This document shows, piece by piece, positions 35,190 to 43,547 of a stretch of 64,000 nucleotides of DNA. Location of the stretch: positions 1 through 64,000 of the forward strand of contig JAKFWA010000045.1 of NCBI GenBank assembly GCA_021732995.1, in the 5' to 3' direction. The notes beneath the pieces were generated by a model. It did no database searches. It was not told the DNA's origin and saw only the letters and a list, made by a program, of their open reading frames with translations. The position numbers and the translations under genes were made by a program. The stretch is from Planctomycetaceae bacterium. GTDB taxonomy: Bacteria > Planctomycetota > Planctomycetia > Planctomycetales > Planctomycetaceae. Each line of letters begins with the position of its first letter. The stretch's first letter is position 1.

Positions 35190-37193
35190 ATGAATGTTTC
35201 ACTCTTGCTCCGCGAACTTGCTACTTACGGTGTCGAGCTCGAATCTGACGGCCTATCGCTGCCAACCCCACAATGGCCGAAACACTGTCCTAGTCATTTG
35301 CGTGAGGCGTTTGTGCGAAATCGGCGAGCCATCATGTCGAGGATTGCGCCGCCTGTATTCGTTCACATAGCGGCACGATCACTCTGCGAAACGGCCGCAA
35401 CCTCCAGATCGGAGACTCTTGACGACGCGGGTGAAAAATCCGTGTGTCTGGCGTTAATCGATAACATGATCGTCGTTTGGCTGCCGGGCCTAGATGATGA
35501 TTGCGTCGCCTCTATCACTCCCAGGCTGGGTTTGGGGCAACGAGGGACACAATCTGAACTCGTTAAGATCGTGACTGATCGCAAACCCCCATCAATTCTC
35601 CGCCGCGCAGCAAGATCAGGACGTGCGTTTTGCGGTTGGAACAGGCGAAACACTGAAGCCGCTGGCTGGCGCGGAATGGGGCTTCCTGCGCCAGCGCGTT
35701 GGATTGAGCTTCGAGAATTGGCACGAGCCGGTGGATGGCGCGAAGACTTCGACGAGCTCTTGTGGAACCTGCTTCTTGTTCGGCCGGCGCAACCGACTAC
35801 GACGCCGAACTATCAGCATCGGAATGACGTCCGAAGCAACATGGAAGTTGCCGATTATTGGGCAACGCAGATTCGTACCGGGCTCGATCACCTGTTAGAG
35901 GTAGCTGACCTCTACGACCGGCTGAGCCAGCACGACGAACCCGACCTTGTGGATTTGCACCACGCAATTAACGGTCATGGTATCGGCTTGGATGTCGAAC
36001 TGGCACAGGCCGTGTTGAGTCTCGGCAAGGAGTACGCGGAAACCCAGTTCTCTTACATCGCCGATGCGACGCGTGGCACCATGACGGTGGCGCAATTGCT
36101 AGACGACGGTTACGCCCTCTCGTGGCTCCAATCTTGTGGGCTGCGGTTTCCTAACTTGAACGCAGAGACCATCGAGTGGTCGCTCGCTCAGATTCGTTCA
36201 TCTGGCCTACAGCACCCTCCGGCTGTTGAAGCAGTGTTACATGCTCGCCTTATGCTGGCCCGCCAGCCCATCGGGAGTTTGCTGCGCTCGATTAACCTAG
36301 TCGATAAAACGGGGCAGATCCGCGATCATATGAGTTACTTCGTAAATCGAAGTGGTGAGTTCTCATGTTGCGGGATTGCGATTAGCCCCCTCATTGCTGC
36401 TGTTAATTCTCACCACTTGCACTGGCGGCTGATGTGCATTGGTGTCCCAAATTTGCAGGATCTCGTATCGCAGCTTCCAGCCTACGAGTCCATTGAGAGC
36501 GTAATGGCTGTGATGGTGGCGGACTGCTTTATCGCCGCTGAAAATCACTCACTTCACGTCTGTTACTGGCCCGATCTGAAGGCTGAAATTCTCTGTTGGA
36601 TGGCGGGCAAGAGATGTCGGCAGTTTCGTTGGTTGAACGATTCGTCAATAGCCGAAGTTCGAGACGCACTTGCCGAGCAAGTGCGTAGAGCATTGGAGGA
36701 TGGACATTCCACCGATGTCGGCAAATGTCACTTTTCGTTTTGCACGGAAGCAATGGAGATACGTCTCCCGAGTGGCCGAGCGCTTTACTACCGCTGTGTT
36801 GAGCCATTTCAGTGCCAGGCTTCAGCATCCTTCGACGAAGGGTTCGCAACTTCTCGCCCTGCTCCTTCGCTCCGCGACTTACTGGATGCGAACGTCGTTG
36901 TGGATGACATCGCGCGGGGGATTGGTCGCGATGTGGTGGTAGCAGTGTTGCTCAGTTGTGCAGAATTGGGACTTAAAGTTGTCGCGCACGGGCCTGATTT
37001 CATCGTTATGGAAGTCGCCAGTCACCCTACTCCAAAAGACTTCTATTCGCAGCTCGATAGGATGCTCGAACGACCCAAGTGGGCTAAGGGCTTGCCTTGG
37101 AATGTTACCTGCGTCAGCAGTCGGAGACTCGGCGGCGGATACGGCGACTGGAAACGGGCTCAGCAAGACACTGGTATCGGCGTTCCCCTTTAA
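35190..37193 (+). CDS. Catalytically degenerate family A DNA polymerase-like protein
   Basis: A 667-residue protein. The N-terminal 50 residues (LLLRELATYGVELESDGLSL...LREAFVRNRRAIMSRI) resemble a TubC-type docking domain. The rest aligns by eye with phage-type DNA polymerase I: an exonuclease-like region, then INGHGIGLDVELAQAVLSLGKEY, PPAVEAVLHARLMLARQPIGSLL, GQIRDHMSYFVNRSGEF, LHVCYWPDLKAEILCWMAGK (motif A position), LPSGRALYY, VVVDDIARGIGRDVVVAVLLSCAELGLKVVAHGPDFIVMEV (motif C position) and PKWAKGLPWN. Catalytic residues are replaced: motif A Asp is Tyr, its Glu and Arg are Lys and Glu, motif C His-Asp-Glu is His-Gly-Pro, TGRW is SGEF, and motif B is missing. The reading frame is intact, so a structural role is likely. 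Confidence 0.75.
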   Translation: MNVSLLLRELATYGVELESDGLSLPTPQWPKHCPSHLREAFVRNRRAIMSRIAPPVFVHIAARSLCETAATSRSETLDDAGEKSVCLALIDNMIVVWLPGLDDDCVASITPRLGLGQRGTQSELVKIVTDRKPPSILRRAARSGRAFCGWNRRNTEAAGWRGMGLPAPARWIELRELARAGGWREDFDELLWNLLLVRPAQPTTTPNYQHRNDVRSNMEVADYWATQIRTGLDHLLEVADLYDRLSQHDEPDLVDLHHAINGHGIGLDVELAQAVLSLGKEYAETQFSYIADATRGTMTVAQLLDDGYALSWLQSCGLRFPNLNAETIEWSLAQIRSSGLQHPPAVEAVLHARLMLARQPIGSLLRSINLVDKTGQIRDHMSYFVNRSGEFSCCGIAISPLIAAVNSHHLHWRLMCIGVPNLQDLVSQLPAYESIESVMAVMVADCFIAAENHSLHVCYWPDLKAEILCWMAGKRCRQFRWLNDSSIAEVRDALAEQVRRALEDGHSTDVGKCHFSFCTEAMEIRLPSGRALYYRCVEPFQCQASASFDEGFATSRPAPSLRDLLDANVVVDDIARGIGRDVVVAVLLSCAELGLKVVAHGPDFIVMEVASHPTPKDFYSQLDRMLERPKWAKGLPWNVTCVSSRRLGGGYGDWKRAQQDTGIGVPL

Positions 37194-37206
37194 CGCAACG
37201 GTTCTT

Positions 37207-37611
37207 ATGAACCGCGGTAGTTCAGATTCGCAAACAACTTTCAGAGACAAAACGAGGAATGCTCCGTTGGCACCGTTATCTAAACCGACAATTGGTGACT
37301 CGCCTTGGTGCGATCAAAACTATTTCCCAACCCTCGGGGAACGTCAGTTGCTTGCCTGGTTGGTGGCAGCCACCGACCTTCCCGGCAAGGCAACGATCCG
37401 CATGGCATTGCTAGTTCTGCAATCAGCAGCCACATGTGGCCGAAAGCAGCACCTTGCGATTACGCCACAAAGGCTAGCGACTACGGAAATGAGTCGCGTT
37501 GCCGCATACGAAGGGCTGCGTTGGCTGGAATCGGCAGGACTAGTCAGCGTCAAGCGGTGTCGCGGGCGCAGCCCACTCGTGACCATCCTGGACGCGATCG
37601 ACACACCGTAA
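37207..37611 (+). CDS. Winged-helix-like protein
   Basis: A 134-residue protein. After a polar 35-residue N-terminus, FPTLGERQLLAWLVAATDLPGKATIRMALLVLQSAATCGRKQHLAITPQRLATTEMSRVAAYEGLRWLESAGLVSVKRCRGRSPLVTILD has the layout of a winged helix: helices, a recognition helix at VAAYEGLRWLESAGL, and a wing of basic residues. This resembles small regulators or replication accessory proteins on plasmids. It starts 13 bases after the polymerase-like gene and precedes the next gene by 14 bases, so it is part of the same operon. Function is inferred from fold only. Confidence 0.6.
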   Translation: MNRGSSDSQTTFRDKTRNAPLAPLSKPTIGDSPWCDQNYFPTLGERQLLAWLVAATDLPGKATIRMALLVLQSAATCGRKQHLAITPQRLATTEMSRVAAYEGLRWLESAGLVSVKRCRGRSPLVTILDAIDTP

Positions 37612-37625
37612 CAAGGACGCGCAGC

Positions 37626-38471
37626 ATGCCGCGGAGACCGACCAGATACTATCCCGATTTCGGGCCCCTGTTGCCGACAAGTGGTCCCGATTGGTGTTGG
37701 TCCCGAGCCGTTGAGCTGGTCACCGCGGGCCAGCACACGAGTCTCAGTCGAGATGGTCCCGATATCGCGAGAGCCGTCACTTTCATTCGCAACTTAGCTA
37801 GTTATCGCGCGAAGAATTCTATGAATCAATTACTGAGGGAAGATGCGAGCCTGACGTTGGCCGTTAAGCTCCATCACGAAGATAGCCGCCGGGCCTTGGA
37901 ACTTCAGTGTCGAGTTCTGGGACGACAATCGACGGCTGTCATCGCCATCGAGATGGGACTGACCACGTCTCTGGTCGAGACCTATTGTCGGATGTTTTTC
38001 GACGTGATGACGCGTTTGGGGGCAACCAGCTACATCCTGTATCAGGTTATCGGGCTTCATCCAAACCAGCCGTCGACGGCGGAGAAGCTGATGATGGCCT
38101 TTGCCTATCATCGAGGTCCGCTACTGATTGAATCATGGCTGGATTTCCTCGATCACCAAGAGGAGCCGCACGACCTCGCCACAGAGGTGGGTCGGATGCG
38201 AGAGTCGATCGAACTACTAGTCGCTGCACAATGTCTCCCCGCTGACGCCCAAACGTCCGCCAGTCTCTTGAAACGATCCAGATTCATCCTTGAACCGCGC
38301 GAAAACTTGTTCCCGAAAAGGTCTTTTGAACCTGGATTCTCAAGAACGGTGGCCGAATTGCTTCAGGAAACCCCTTGGGCGCCCCGCAGCGACAGAGGGG
38401 ACTCGCAACCAGAACCGGTGGATTGTCCGGGTGCGGTACATGATTCCTCATCAATAAGGCAGACTGCGTAA
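37626..38471 (+). CDS. Island protein of unknown function, 281 aa
   Basis: Unrecognised soluble protein beginning MPRRPTRYYPDFGPLLPTSGPDWCW. A mid-region LQCRVLGRQSTAVIAIEMGLTTSLVETYCRMFFDVMTRLG looks like a helix-turn-helix (regular amphipathic helices with a G-L-x-T turn), so it may bind DNA. The C-terminal 70 residues are low complexity. It is co-directional with the polymerase-like operon, with small spacing on both sides. Confidence 0.6.
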   Translation: MPRRPTRYYPDFGPLLPTSGPDWCWSRAVELVTAGQHTSLSRDGPDIARAVTFIRNLASYRAKNSMNQLLREDASLTLAVKLHHEDSRRALELQCRVLGRQSTAVIAIEMGLTTSLVETYCRMFFDVMTRLGATSYILYQVIGLHPNQPSTAEKLMMAFAYHRGPLLIESWLDFLDHQEEPHDLATEVGRMRESIELLVAAQCLPADAQTSASLLKRSRFILEPRENLFPKRSFEPGFSRTVAELLQETPWAPRSDRGDSQPEPVDCPGAVHDSSSIRQTA

Positions 38472-38554
38472 TCTTGAGAGGTAGAGGATGTTTGAAAACC
38501 GTCCATTTGCGGTCTCGCGTGCGGGAACGTGATTGTTGCACAAAGGAAATAGGA

Positions 38555-39409
38555 ATGGCCTGGGAGAAAAGGCGCGGTGCCGCTGGAAGGTATTTTTTCA
38601 AAGCCCGGCGGATTGGCGGGCGAGTCGTGAAGGAGTACGGGGGGTCGTTAGTAGATCCCGTGGTCCGAATACTCGCTCGTCATGACCGGCTCAGCCGAGC
38701 AGAGCAAGTGGCCGTGCAACAATGGAACGACGACGAAGGTGAGACATACCGTGGCATCGACGCGTCGTTCACCACCGCCCAACGCCAAATACAACGTGTT
38801 GTGCAATGCTGGCGGCGATATCGGGATCGCCAGTCGGTAAGTTCGAAAGCGAAGATTCCCGCGCGCCAAACGAAGGATCAGGCTATGGCAGGAACATTAG
38901 GCAGGCAGCCCCTGAGTCGTGATGAATTTGACGAACTCGTGAAGCGTGCCGAAATCGGTAACGCCAACGCACTGTCCGAACTGCGGAGCCTGATGCGAGC
39001 GGACCCTGAAACGTGGCAGCGCATCGGGGATCTGACAGATCACGTGATGCGGACTTTTCTCGGCCTGATGGTTCAGGGGAACGTCGTCGCCCGTGAGTCT
39101 CTTGCTATCAAGCTCGAAGAATTGAAAAAGGAGCTTCGACAGGGCCATCAGTCTACAATCCGCAATCTGGTCATCGATCAGATCGTGATCGCGTATCTTG
39201 ATCTGCATTATCAGCAGACTCTCGCTGCTGGCCCGCAAGGCTCTAAGGGGGAATCGGAATATCTTGAACGTCGCCTGGAACGAGCACGCAAGCGATACCA
39301 CGCCGCGTTGGAGTCTCTTGGCGAGATGGATAAGATTTTGGGGTTGGCTCCTAGTAGCACCCTCGACAGCACTCCGGAAACATGTCGCTACCGAACCACA
39401 GCGCAGTAG
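38555..39409 (+). CDS. Island protein of unknown function, 284 aa
   Basis: An unrecognised 284-residue protein starting MAWEKRRGAAGRYFFKARRIGGRVVKEYGGS, a basic N-terminus rich in Arg and Lys. A region near 160-260 (LIRDQ-like IRNLVIDQIVIAYLDLHYQQTL ... ESEYLERRLERARKRYHAALESLGEM) is helical and probably coiled coil. The ATG at 38555 lies after AAAGGAAATAGGA. It is the last gene of the plus-strand replication-like module before a strong hairpin. Confidence 0.6.
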   Translation: MAWEKRRGAAGRYFFKARRIGGRVVKEYGGSLVDPVVRILARHDRLSRAEQVAVQQWNDDEGETYRGIDASFTTAQRQIQRVVQCWRRYRDRQSVSSKAKIPARQTKDQAMAGTLGRQPLSRDEFDELVKRAEIGNANALSELRSLMRADPETWQRIGDLTDHVMRTFLGLMVQGNVVARESLAIKLEELKKELRQGHQSTIRNLVIDQIVIAYLDLHYQQTLAAGPQGSKGESEYLERRLERARKRYHAALESLGEMDKILGLAPSSTLDSTPETCRYRTTAQ

Positions 39410-39472
39410 GCGTGTTAGGAGACTCAACTTGGGTGAGGAAGAGGGTTCCGCTGATAGATAAACAAAACCAGA

Positions 39473-39502
39473 TTGGGGGCGGGCATTATTGCCCGCCCCC
39501 AA
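39473..39502. terminator. Strong hairpin at the end of the replication-like module
   Basis: TTGGGGGCGGGCA (39473-39485) and TGCCCGCCCCCAA (39490-39502) form a perfect 13-bp G/C-rich stem with a 4-base TTAT loop. It lies 64 bases after the last plus-strand gene and between convergent transcription units. T-runs on either side are short. Confidence 0.75.
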
Positions 39503-39673
39503 AACCAAAGTGTCCTGCCCGTGGTACGTCGCACTCAAATGGGTCACCGTTTGAGAAGTTTAATCCACACCACAATCAACCGCGCGAGCTGTTACGGCGT
39601 ATCACCCACGAGGTGAGTCTGGCCCAGATCCAAACGGCCAAGAGCGACAGCATGCGTCCTCCAGTTTCGAGGG

Positions 39674-40498
39674 TCACCCCGACCATGCGGCGCATTCATT
39701 TCGGAATGAGCAACCGGGGCAAGCCTGTGGTGACGGGACGGGATAGAAATGACCGGATTCAATTGCGGACCAAACGCTTCGCATCACTCGCTTCGTGCGT
39801 TCGATCCGAGGTTGGTTCAGTGACACACCAAAGCATTCCAGCGTTGGAGCCTTCGCTTTCGTGATGACGGCGAATTCCAACTGGATTGGTTTGCCGGGCA
39901 CCAGATCCTTGGCGAGGGCCGCATAGAGCAAGAGCTGTTCGCCTGCACGTTCGGCTTGCCCTGCGGACCAACGCGACCTCGCTGTTTTGAGGTCGATGAT
40001 CTTCAGGGCGTCTGCGGTCTCGACGATCAAGTCGATACGACCAAGGATGTCGGGAAGGCCGGGGATCAGCGGCTCGCGTAGTTCTTCCTCCACCCCAAGC
40101 AATCGACCATCTGGTCGCGCGAAATCACTGGCACGAAAGGCTTCAATGACTCGATCAGCAGTCTCACCAATCACGTCGAGGTTTTCATGCTTGCCGAAGC
40201 GAATCGCGGTGTTGCTACACCGTGATTGCCAGCCTTCCCAAAACGCACTTAACAACTCGTCTCGGCTGGGCGGCTCATCTCCGGCCATCAATTGGTTGAA
40301 GTGATACTCCACCGCATGGTGAATCGCGCCACCGACAGCCAGGCTGGCGGTCGTAAACTTCTCGGGCAGTCCTGCCACATATTTGAAGTAATACCGCAAA
40401 GGACATTGCTGGTAGGTGCCGATGGCCGAGAAGCTGATGTAATCGCGGTGGTACAGAGGTTGAGTTTCCGATTGCGGACGGTCAACCGGCGCAATCAT
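39674..40498 (-). CDS. PD-(D/E)XK nuclease of the RecB/AddB family
   Basis: A 274-residue single-domain nuclease of the RecB-like PD-(D/E)XK superfamily. Visible elements: FSAIGTYQQCPLRYYFKYVAGLP (first Cys), GGAIHHAVEYHF (active-site His), GRIDLIVETADALKIIDLKTAR (the metal-binding Asp and the D-x-K of motif II/III), QLLLYAALAKDL, and the C-terminal CPGCSFRNECAAW, which with the first Cys makes the four-Cys pattern of an iron-sulfur cluster as in AddB, Cas4 and RecB-type proteins. No helicase part is present. It is the last gene of a long minus-strand cluster and overlaps the preceding gene by 4 bases (ATGA). Confidence 0.88.
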   Translation of the reverse strand: MIAPVDRPQSETQPLYHRDYISFSAIGTYQQCPLRYYFKYVAGLPEKFTTASLAVGGAIHHAVEYHFNQLMAGDEPPSRDELLSAFWEGWQSRCSNTAIRFGKHENLDVIGETADRVIEAFRASDFARPDGRLLGVEEELREPLIPGLPDILGRIDLIVETADALKIIDLKTARSRWSAGQAERAGEQLLLYAALAKDLVPGKPIQLEFAVITKAKAPTLECFGVSLNQPRIERTKRVMRSVWSAIESGHFYPVPSPQACPGCSFRNECAAWSG

Positions 40499-40980
40499 CG
40501 GCCGCCTCCCGCTCCGGCAGGCTGGGTATTCAGATCGTCAATCAGCTCGGACGCTTGTTGGACACCGAGTTGCTCTGCGGTGTTGACGCCGTAGCGTTGC
40601 AAGTGCGGCGTGAGATCCAACCGATGGCGAGTCGCGATGGCCTGGATCGCCCGGACCTGCGACTGAGTTGCCGCACGGCCATTCGGTCGACGTGAGACGC
40701 GATGTCCGTTCGTTGCTGCATTGCCGTTGCGGCTGACGTGTGGATCTGCGCCGTGGCCATTTCGGCCATTGTTGGCCAGAGCCGTCTGCTGCTGGTTCAA
40801 CTCTTCCTCGACGGATGCCTTGGCCAATCCGAAGAGATGACGCACGTGCTGCCGCAACCGTTCCGGGTCTCCGACAGCTCCAGAGTCCAATTCAAGCTCC
40901 AGGTTCGCGCTCGCTCCGAGCGAGCCGTAATCGGGCAGGCCGATTTTCTTCGACAGTCCGATATTCAGCCGTAGTGGCAT
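40495..40980 (-). CDS. Unknown protein, 161 aa, coupled to the nuclease
   Basis: The N-terminal 60 residues (MPLRLNIGLSKKIGLPDYGSLGASANLELELD...LRQHVRHLFGLAKASVEEELNQ) are folded-looking, with a beta-strand pattern like that of small single-strand-binding or replication accessory proteins. A low-complexity Asn/Gly/Arg-rich linker follows, then a helix-rich C-terminus (RAIQAIATRHRLDLTPHLQRYGV). No motif could be assigned. Start ATG at 40980 with AAAGGA upstream. Its stop overlaps the nuclease start, so they are probably made together. Confidence 0.65.
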   Translation of the reverse strand: MPLRLNIGLSKKIGLPDYGSLGASANLELELDSGAVGDPERLRQHVRHLFGLAKASVEEELNQQQTALANNGRNGHGADPHVSRNGNAATNGHRVSRRPNGRAATQSQVRAIQAIATRHRLDLTPHLQRYGVNTAEQLGVQQASELIDDLNTQPAGAGGGR

Positions 40981-41035
40981 AGTTGGCTGTCCTTTCTTGG
41001 TGAATCCGGCAGTGGTGAATACTCAATTTGTTTTG

Positions 41036-41227
41036 CTACTGACTCGCCGCGAGCCGTCGCAGCTTCGCGGACAGTTCATCAATCTCCTCGACCGTCAGCG
41101 GCTGGACGGTCTGCATTCCGACCAACTTCAAGTAAGGCCGCGCCGAGCAGTCGCCGCTCGGCGTGATTTCGTCCTTCCAGAAAGTCAGTGCGGCCAAAGT
41201 GGTGGCCAATTCGCGCTGTGTGAGCAT
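41036..41227 (-). CDS. Small protein, 63 aa
   Basis: Short acidic/hydrophobic protein MLTQRELATTLAALTFWKDEI...VQPLTVEEIDELSAKLRRL. The second half is a predicted amphipathic helix. A GGGAGAGCAGGAC stretch lies before the ATG at 41227. It sits in the cluster between the 161-aa gene and the clamp-like gene. Function is unknown; it could be a binding partner of one of them. Confidence 0.5.
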   Translation of the reverse strand: MLTQRELATTLAALTFWKDEITPSGDCSARPYLKLVGMQTVQPLTVEEIDELSAKLRRLAASQ

Positions 41228-41282
41228 GTCCTGCTCTCCCTGTAGAACTTGAGGATGACCAGCGAGAGAACAGACGCTCGGC

Positions 41283-42719
41283 TCAATCCGCACTCAGAGC
41301 TGGGACTGACCTTGGTGAGCGACGCTCCGCACTTCTGGCACGTGAGCCACGCCGTTGCTGTTTCAGACCTGAGATGAGAGCCCTGGTTCTTGTCAGGACG
41401 TCGCGCAGTGTTGTCCGCAACGCTTCACCCTCGGCAATCAACTCCGTCAATGACTTGGCTTCCACCTGTCCGTTGCCTGCGATCAGAGGAACCGGCTCAC
41501 GTCGCGAAGGCGTCGAGGACTGCTGGTCCCCCAGTACGTTGGAATTGGCTGCTGCGACTAAGGAACGAGGAGCCAGCGGTTTCGGTCCTTGAACCTGAAT
41601 CTCACGCACTGGCGATTCGATGCGTGAGGCGTTGGTATCGCCTTTCAGCACGGCGTCTTTGCCGAGCAACGCCCACAAGTAAGCACGGCGGTCCGATCGG
41701 CAGAAGGCAGGCAGGTCAGGATCGCGCAAGTGAATCTCGCGAAAGCCGAGTTGGACGGCTCGCGTCAGGTAGTTGCGGTCCGTGCTGACCCGGAGTTCGT
41801 CACCTTGCTTGCGCGAGTTACTCAGAAGCAACTCGGTCATCGCGTCTTGTTGCTCCGACTTAGCTCGAACAACGACAGCGCCGTTCAAATCCAAGGTCAC
41901 GGGTGCGCATGAGTCTTCAGCACCGGGCAGGCGACTCGCGGCAGAGAGCAGGAAACCAGCGTCGCTCTCCGCCAGTGACAAGGTCGTCTGAGCCGCAGTG
42001 GTCTCCGGCAACTGCGCATCAATGTCAGGGAAGCGGCGTTCCTTTTGGATCTGGAGGGCGACCGTCCAGGCATCAGCTTGCAGGAACACCCAGTCGGAGG
42101 TTCTGGCGAGCGCGACTGTCCGTGCCTCACGAATCGCCGGAGCGTTGAAGGCTCCCGACGCCGGAACAAGCACACTGTCGGACCAGGGGAACTGAAAGCC
42201 GCCGTGCAGCAACGCCTGCCGACTGTCGGTAGCGGCGATCTGACCATCGCTGCCGCGCAGACGGATATAACTCAGCGCGAAACGCAACGAATCCGGTTCT
42301 GTGGTGGCACTGGCATCGGCCATCGCCGCCAGAAAGTCATGACCCACCGGAGCGAGGTCTCTGACCACATCGGGCATGTCCGCCGGTTCCGCCAGCGGGC
42401 ACTCGGCAGCTTGGGGGATACCAGCGTCGCTCCAGCGCAGAGCAGCGACTTCTCCCGACCGTTCCATGCGGACCAAATCGCTCTGACGCCCTTCGCAGGT
42501 GACCAGAGCATCGATGGGAATTGTGAACGAGTCCGGCCGATACAAACCCGGCACTCGCCAAGTGACAGCGATCTCGCCGTGTCGCGCAAAGATCAACAAC
42601 TCCGTGGGAATGGTGTGGAAAGTGATGACGCAGGTGGAACGCCGAGTCTTGGTCAGACCCAAGGTCTGGCGAATCGTGCTGCGCAGGAGAGAAATCTGTC
42701 GTCGAGTCAGTTCAATCAC
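41283..42719 (-). CDS. Sliding-clamp-like (DnaN-fold) protein
   Basis: A 478-residue protein whose first 370 residues resemble the three-domain DNA polymerase III beta clamp. Domain 1 (about 1-110) has beta-clamp-like FHTIPTELLIFARHGEIAVTWRVPG...FTIPIDALV. Domain 2 (about 125-240) has FLAAMADASATTEPDSLRFALSYIRLRGSDGQIAATDSRQALL, VLVPASGAF and KERRFPDIDAQLPE (the FPD-x-x-x-x-P element of DnaN). Domain 3 (about 245-365) has LTLDLNG, STDRNYLTRAVQLGFREI and LWALLG. A basic Arg/Ser-rich tail follows. It is divergent from DnaN and longer. A GTG start at 42719 follows GGAGG. It may load onto DNA and recruit the neighbouring nuclease; this is inferred. Confidence 0.72.
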   Translation of the reverse strand: MIELTRRQISLLRSTIRQTLGLTKTRRSTCVITFHTIPTELLIFARHGEIAVTWRVPGLYRPDSFTIPIDALVTCEGRQSDLVRMERSGEVAALRWSDAGIPQAAECPLAEPADMPDVVRDLAPVGHDFLAAMADASATTEPDSLRFALSYIRLRGSDGQIAATDSRQALLHGGFQFPWSDSVLVPASGAFNAPAIREARTVALARTSDWVFLQADAWTVALQIQKERRFPDIDAQLPETTAAQTTLSLAESDAGFLLSAASRLPGAEDSCAPVTLDLNGAVVVRAKSEQQDAMTELLLSNSRKQGDELRVSTDRNYLTRAVQLGFREIHLRDPDLPAFCRSDRRAYLWALLGKDAVLKGDTNASRIESPVREIQVQGPKPLAPRSLVAAANSNVLGDQQSSTPSRREPVPLIAGNGQVEAKSLTELIAEGEALRTTLRDVLTRTRALISGLKQQRRGSRARSAERRSPRSVPALSAD

Positions 42720-42921
42720 GGTGCCTCCGGGAGCAGGGATGGTGGTGATGGGATTTCGTGTTTGGCCGGTGTTGCACCGTTCGGCGCATCACTTGGCGGT
42801 ACTGCTGCATTGCCCAGGCCAGGCCGACCCACGCGAGAAGCGCGGGCCAGCCCAGCAGGAAGAAAGCGACGAGGCTGATGAGCCCACAGAACGCGACGTA
42901 GCGTTCGCTATCCGCTTCCAA
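42712..42921 (-). CDS. Small one- or two-helix membrane protein
   Basis: A short frame with a hydrophobic stretch, RYVAFCGLISLVAFFLLGWPALLAWVGLAWAMQQYRQ, predicted as one or two transmembrane helices, followed by a His/Arg-rich tail. The only start in the frame is TTG at 42921, with no good ribosome-binding site, so the gene or its start is uncertain. Its end overlaps the clamp-like start by 8 bases, suggesting coupling. Confidence 0.4.
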   Translation of the reverse strand: MEADSERYVAFCGLISLVAFFLLGWPALLAWVGLAWAMQQYRQVMRRTVQHRPNTKSHHHHPCSRRHRD

Positions 42922-42961
42922 GCGGGCGAGGCGTTGTCGTCGCTCACCAAAGTTGGCGGCT

Positions 42962-43198
42962 TCAGCTCACCCAACGCAAAGAGGTCAGCGGCAAGCACGC
43001 CACATCGCCGGAACGATCCTGCTCCAGGTCATCCCAATCGATCATGTGCGGCACGAGCTGATCTGGTTCCGGATCGAAGTCGCGGTTGCTCAGATCGAGC
43101 AGTGAGAACCCTCGGCTGCGAATGACGTCCAAGTCTTCGCCGGTGGCGAGTGCCACATCGCGATCGAGGTCTTGTTGAAGCGAGTTACATCCAGGCAT
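42962..43198 (-). CDS. Small acidic protein, 78 aa
   Basis: MPGCNSLQQDLDRDVALATGEDLDVIRSRGFSLLDLSNRDFDPEPDQLVPHMIDWDDLEQDR: a very acidic small protein starting at ATG 43198 with TGGAGA upstream. No motif is recognised. Placed in the operon between small proteins and the membrane segment gene. Confidence 0.5.
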   Translation of the reverse strand: MPGCNSLQQDLDRDVALATGEDLDVIRSRGFSLLDLSNRDFDPEPDQLVPHMIDWDDLEQDRSGDVACLPLTSLRWVS

Positions 43199-43292
43199 GT
43201 CAGTCTCCAGGTGAAAGGACGACCGCCCGACGAGGCGGTCGTGAAGAACACAAACCGCCCCGCACATGCGAGGCACACTCAAAGCAACATGT

Positions 43293-43538
43293 TTAAGCTG
43301 GCGGACTCAGCCAGTTGGCTTGCAGCCAACCCATCTCCGCCGCCAGAGCCTCAGTCCGCATGGTGAATGGTCCGAGGACCGGTCCGTTCACGGGAGCCAG
43401 GTCAGCCGTCCATTTCCCATCCGCTGTGGGCTCCACGTGCGAGCCGCGACGGATCGACAATTGGCCGAGCTGACCGAGATCAATGTCTTCGCTATAGACG
43501 CAGCGGACATGGCCGCTGGCTTCAATGAGCAGCTCCAC
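43293..43538 (-). CDS. Small protein, 81 aa
   Basis: MELLIEASGHVRCVYSEDIDLGQLGQLSIRRGSHVEPTADGKWTADLAPVNGPVLGPFTMRTEALAAEMGWLQANWL. The GTG start at 43538 follows AGGAGG, and the ribosome-binding site overlaps the stop of the upstream gene, so it is coupled to it. No family could be named. The regular pattern of a beta-rich N-terminus and a C-terminal helix suggests a real, folded accessory protein. Confidence 0.6.
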   Translation of the reverse strand: MELLIEASGHVRCVYSEDIDLGQLGQLSIRRGSHVEPTADGKWTADLAPVNGPVLGPFTMRTEALAAEMGWLQANWLSPPA

Positions 43539-43547
43539 GACGACCTC

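Noticed and set aside
39674-40498. Cas4, and hence a CRISPR adaptation module
   Set aside because: The nuclease has the same four-Cys PD-(D/E)XK layout, but no cas1, cas2 or repeat-spacer array is seen in the window.
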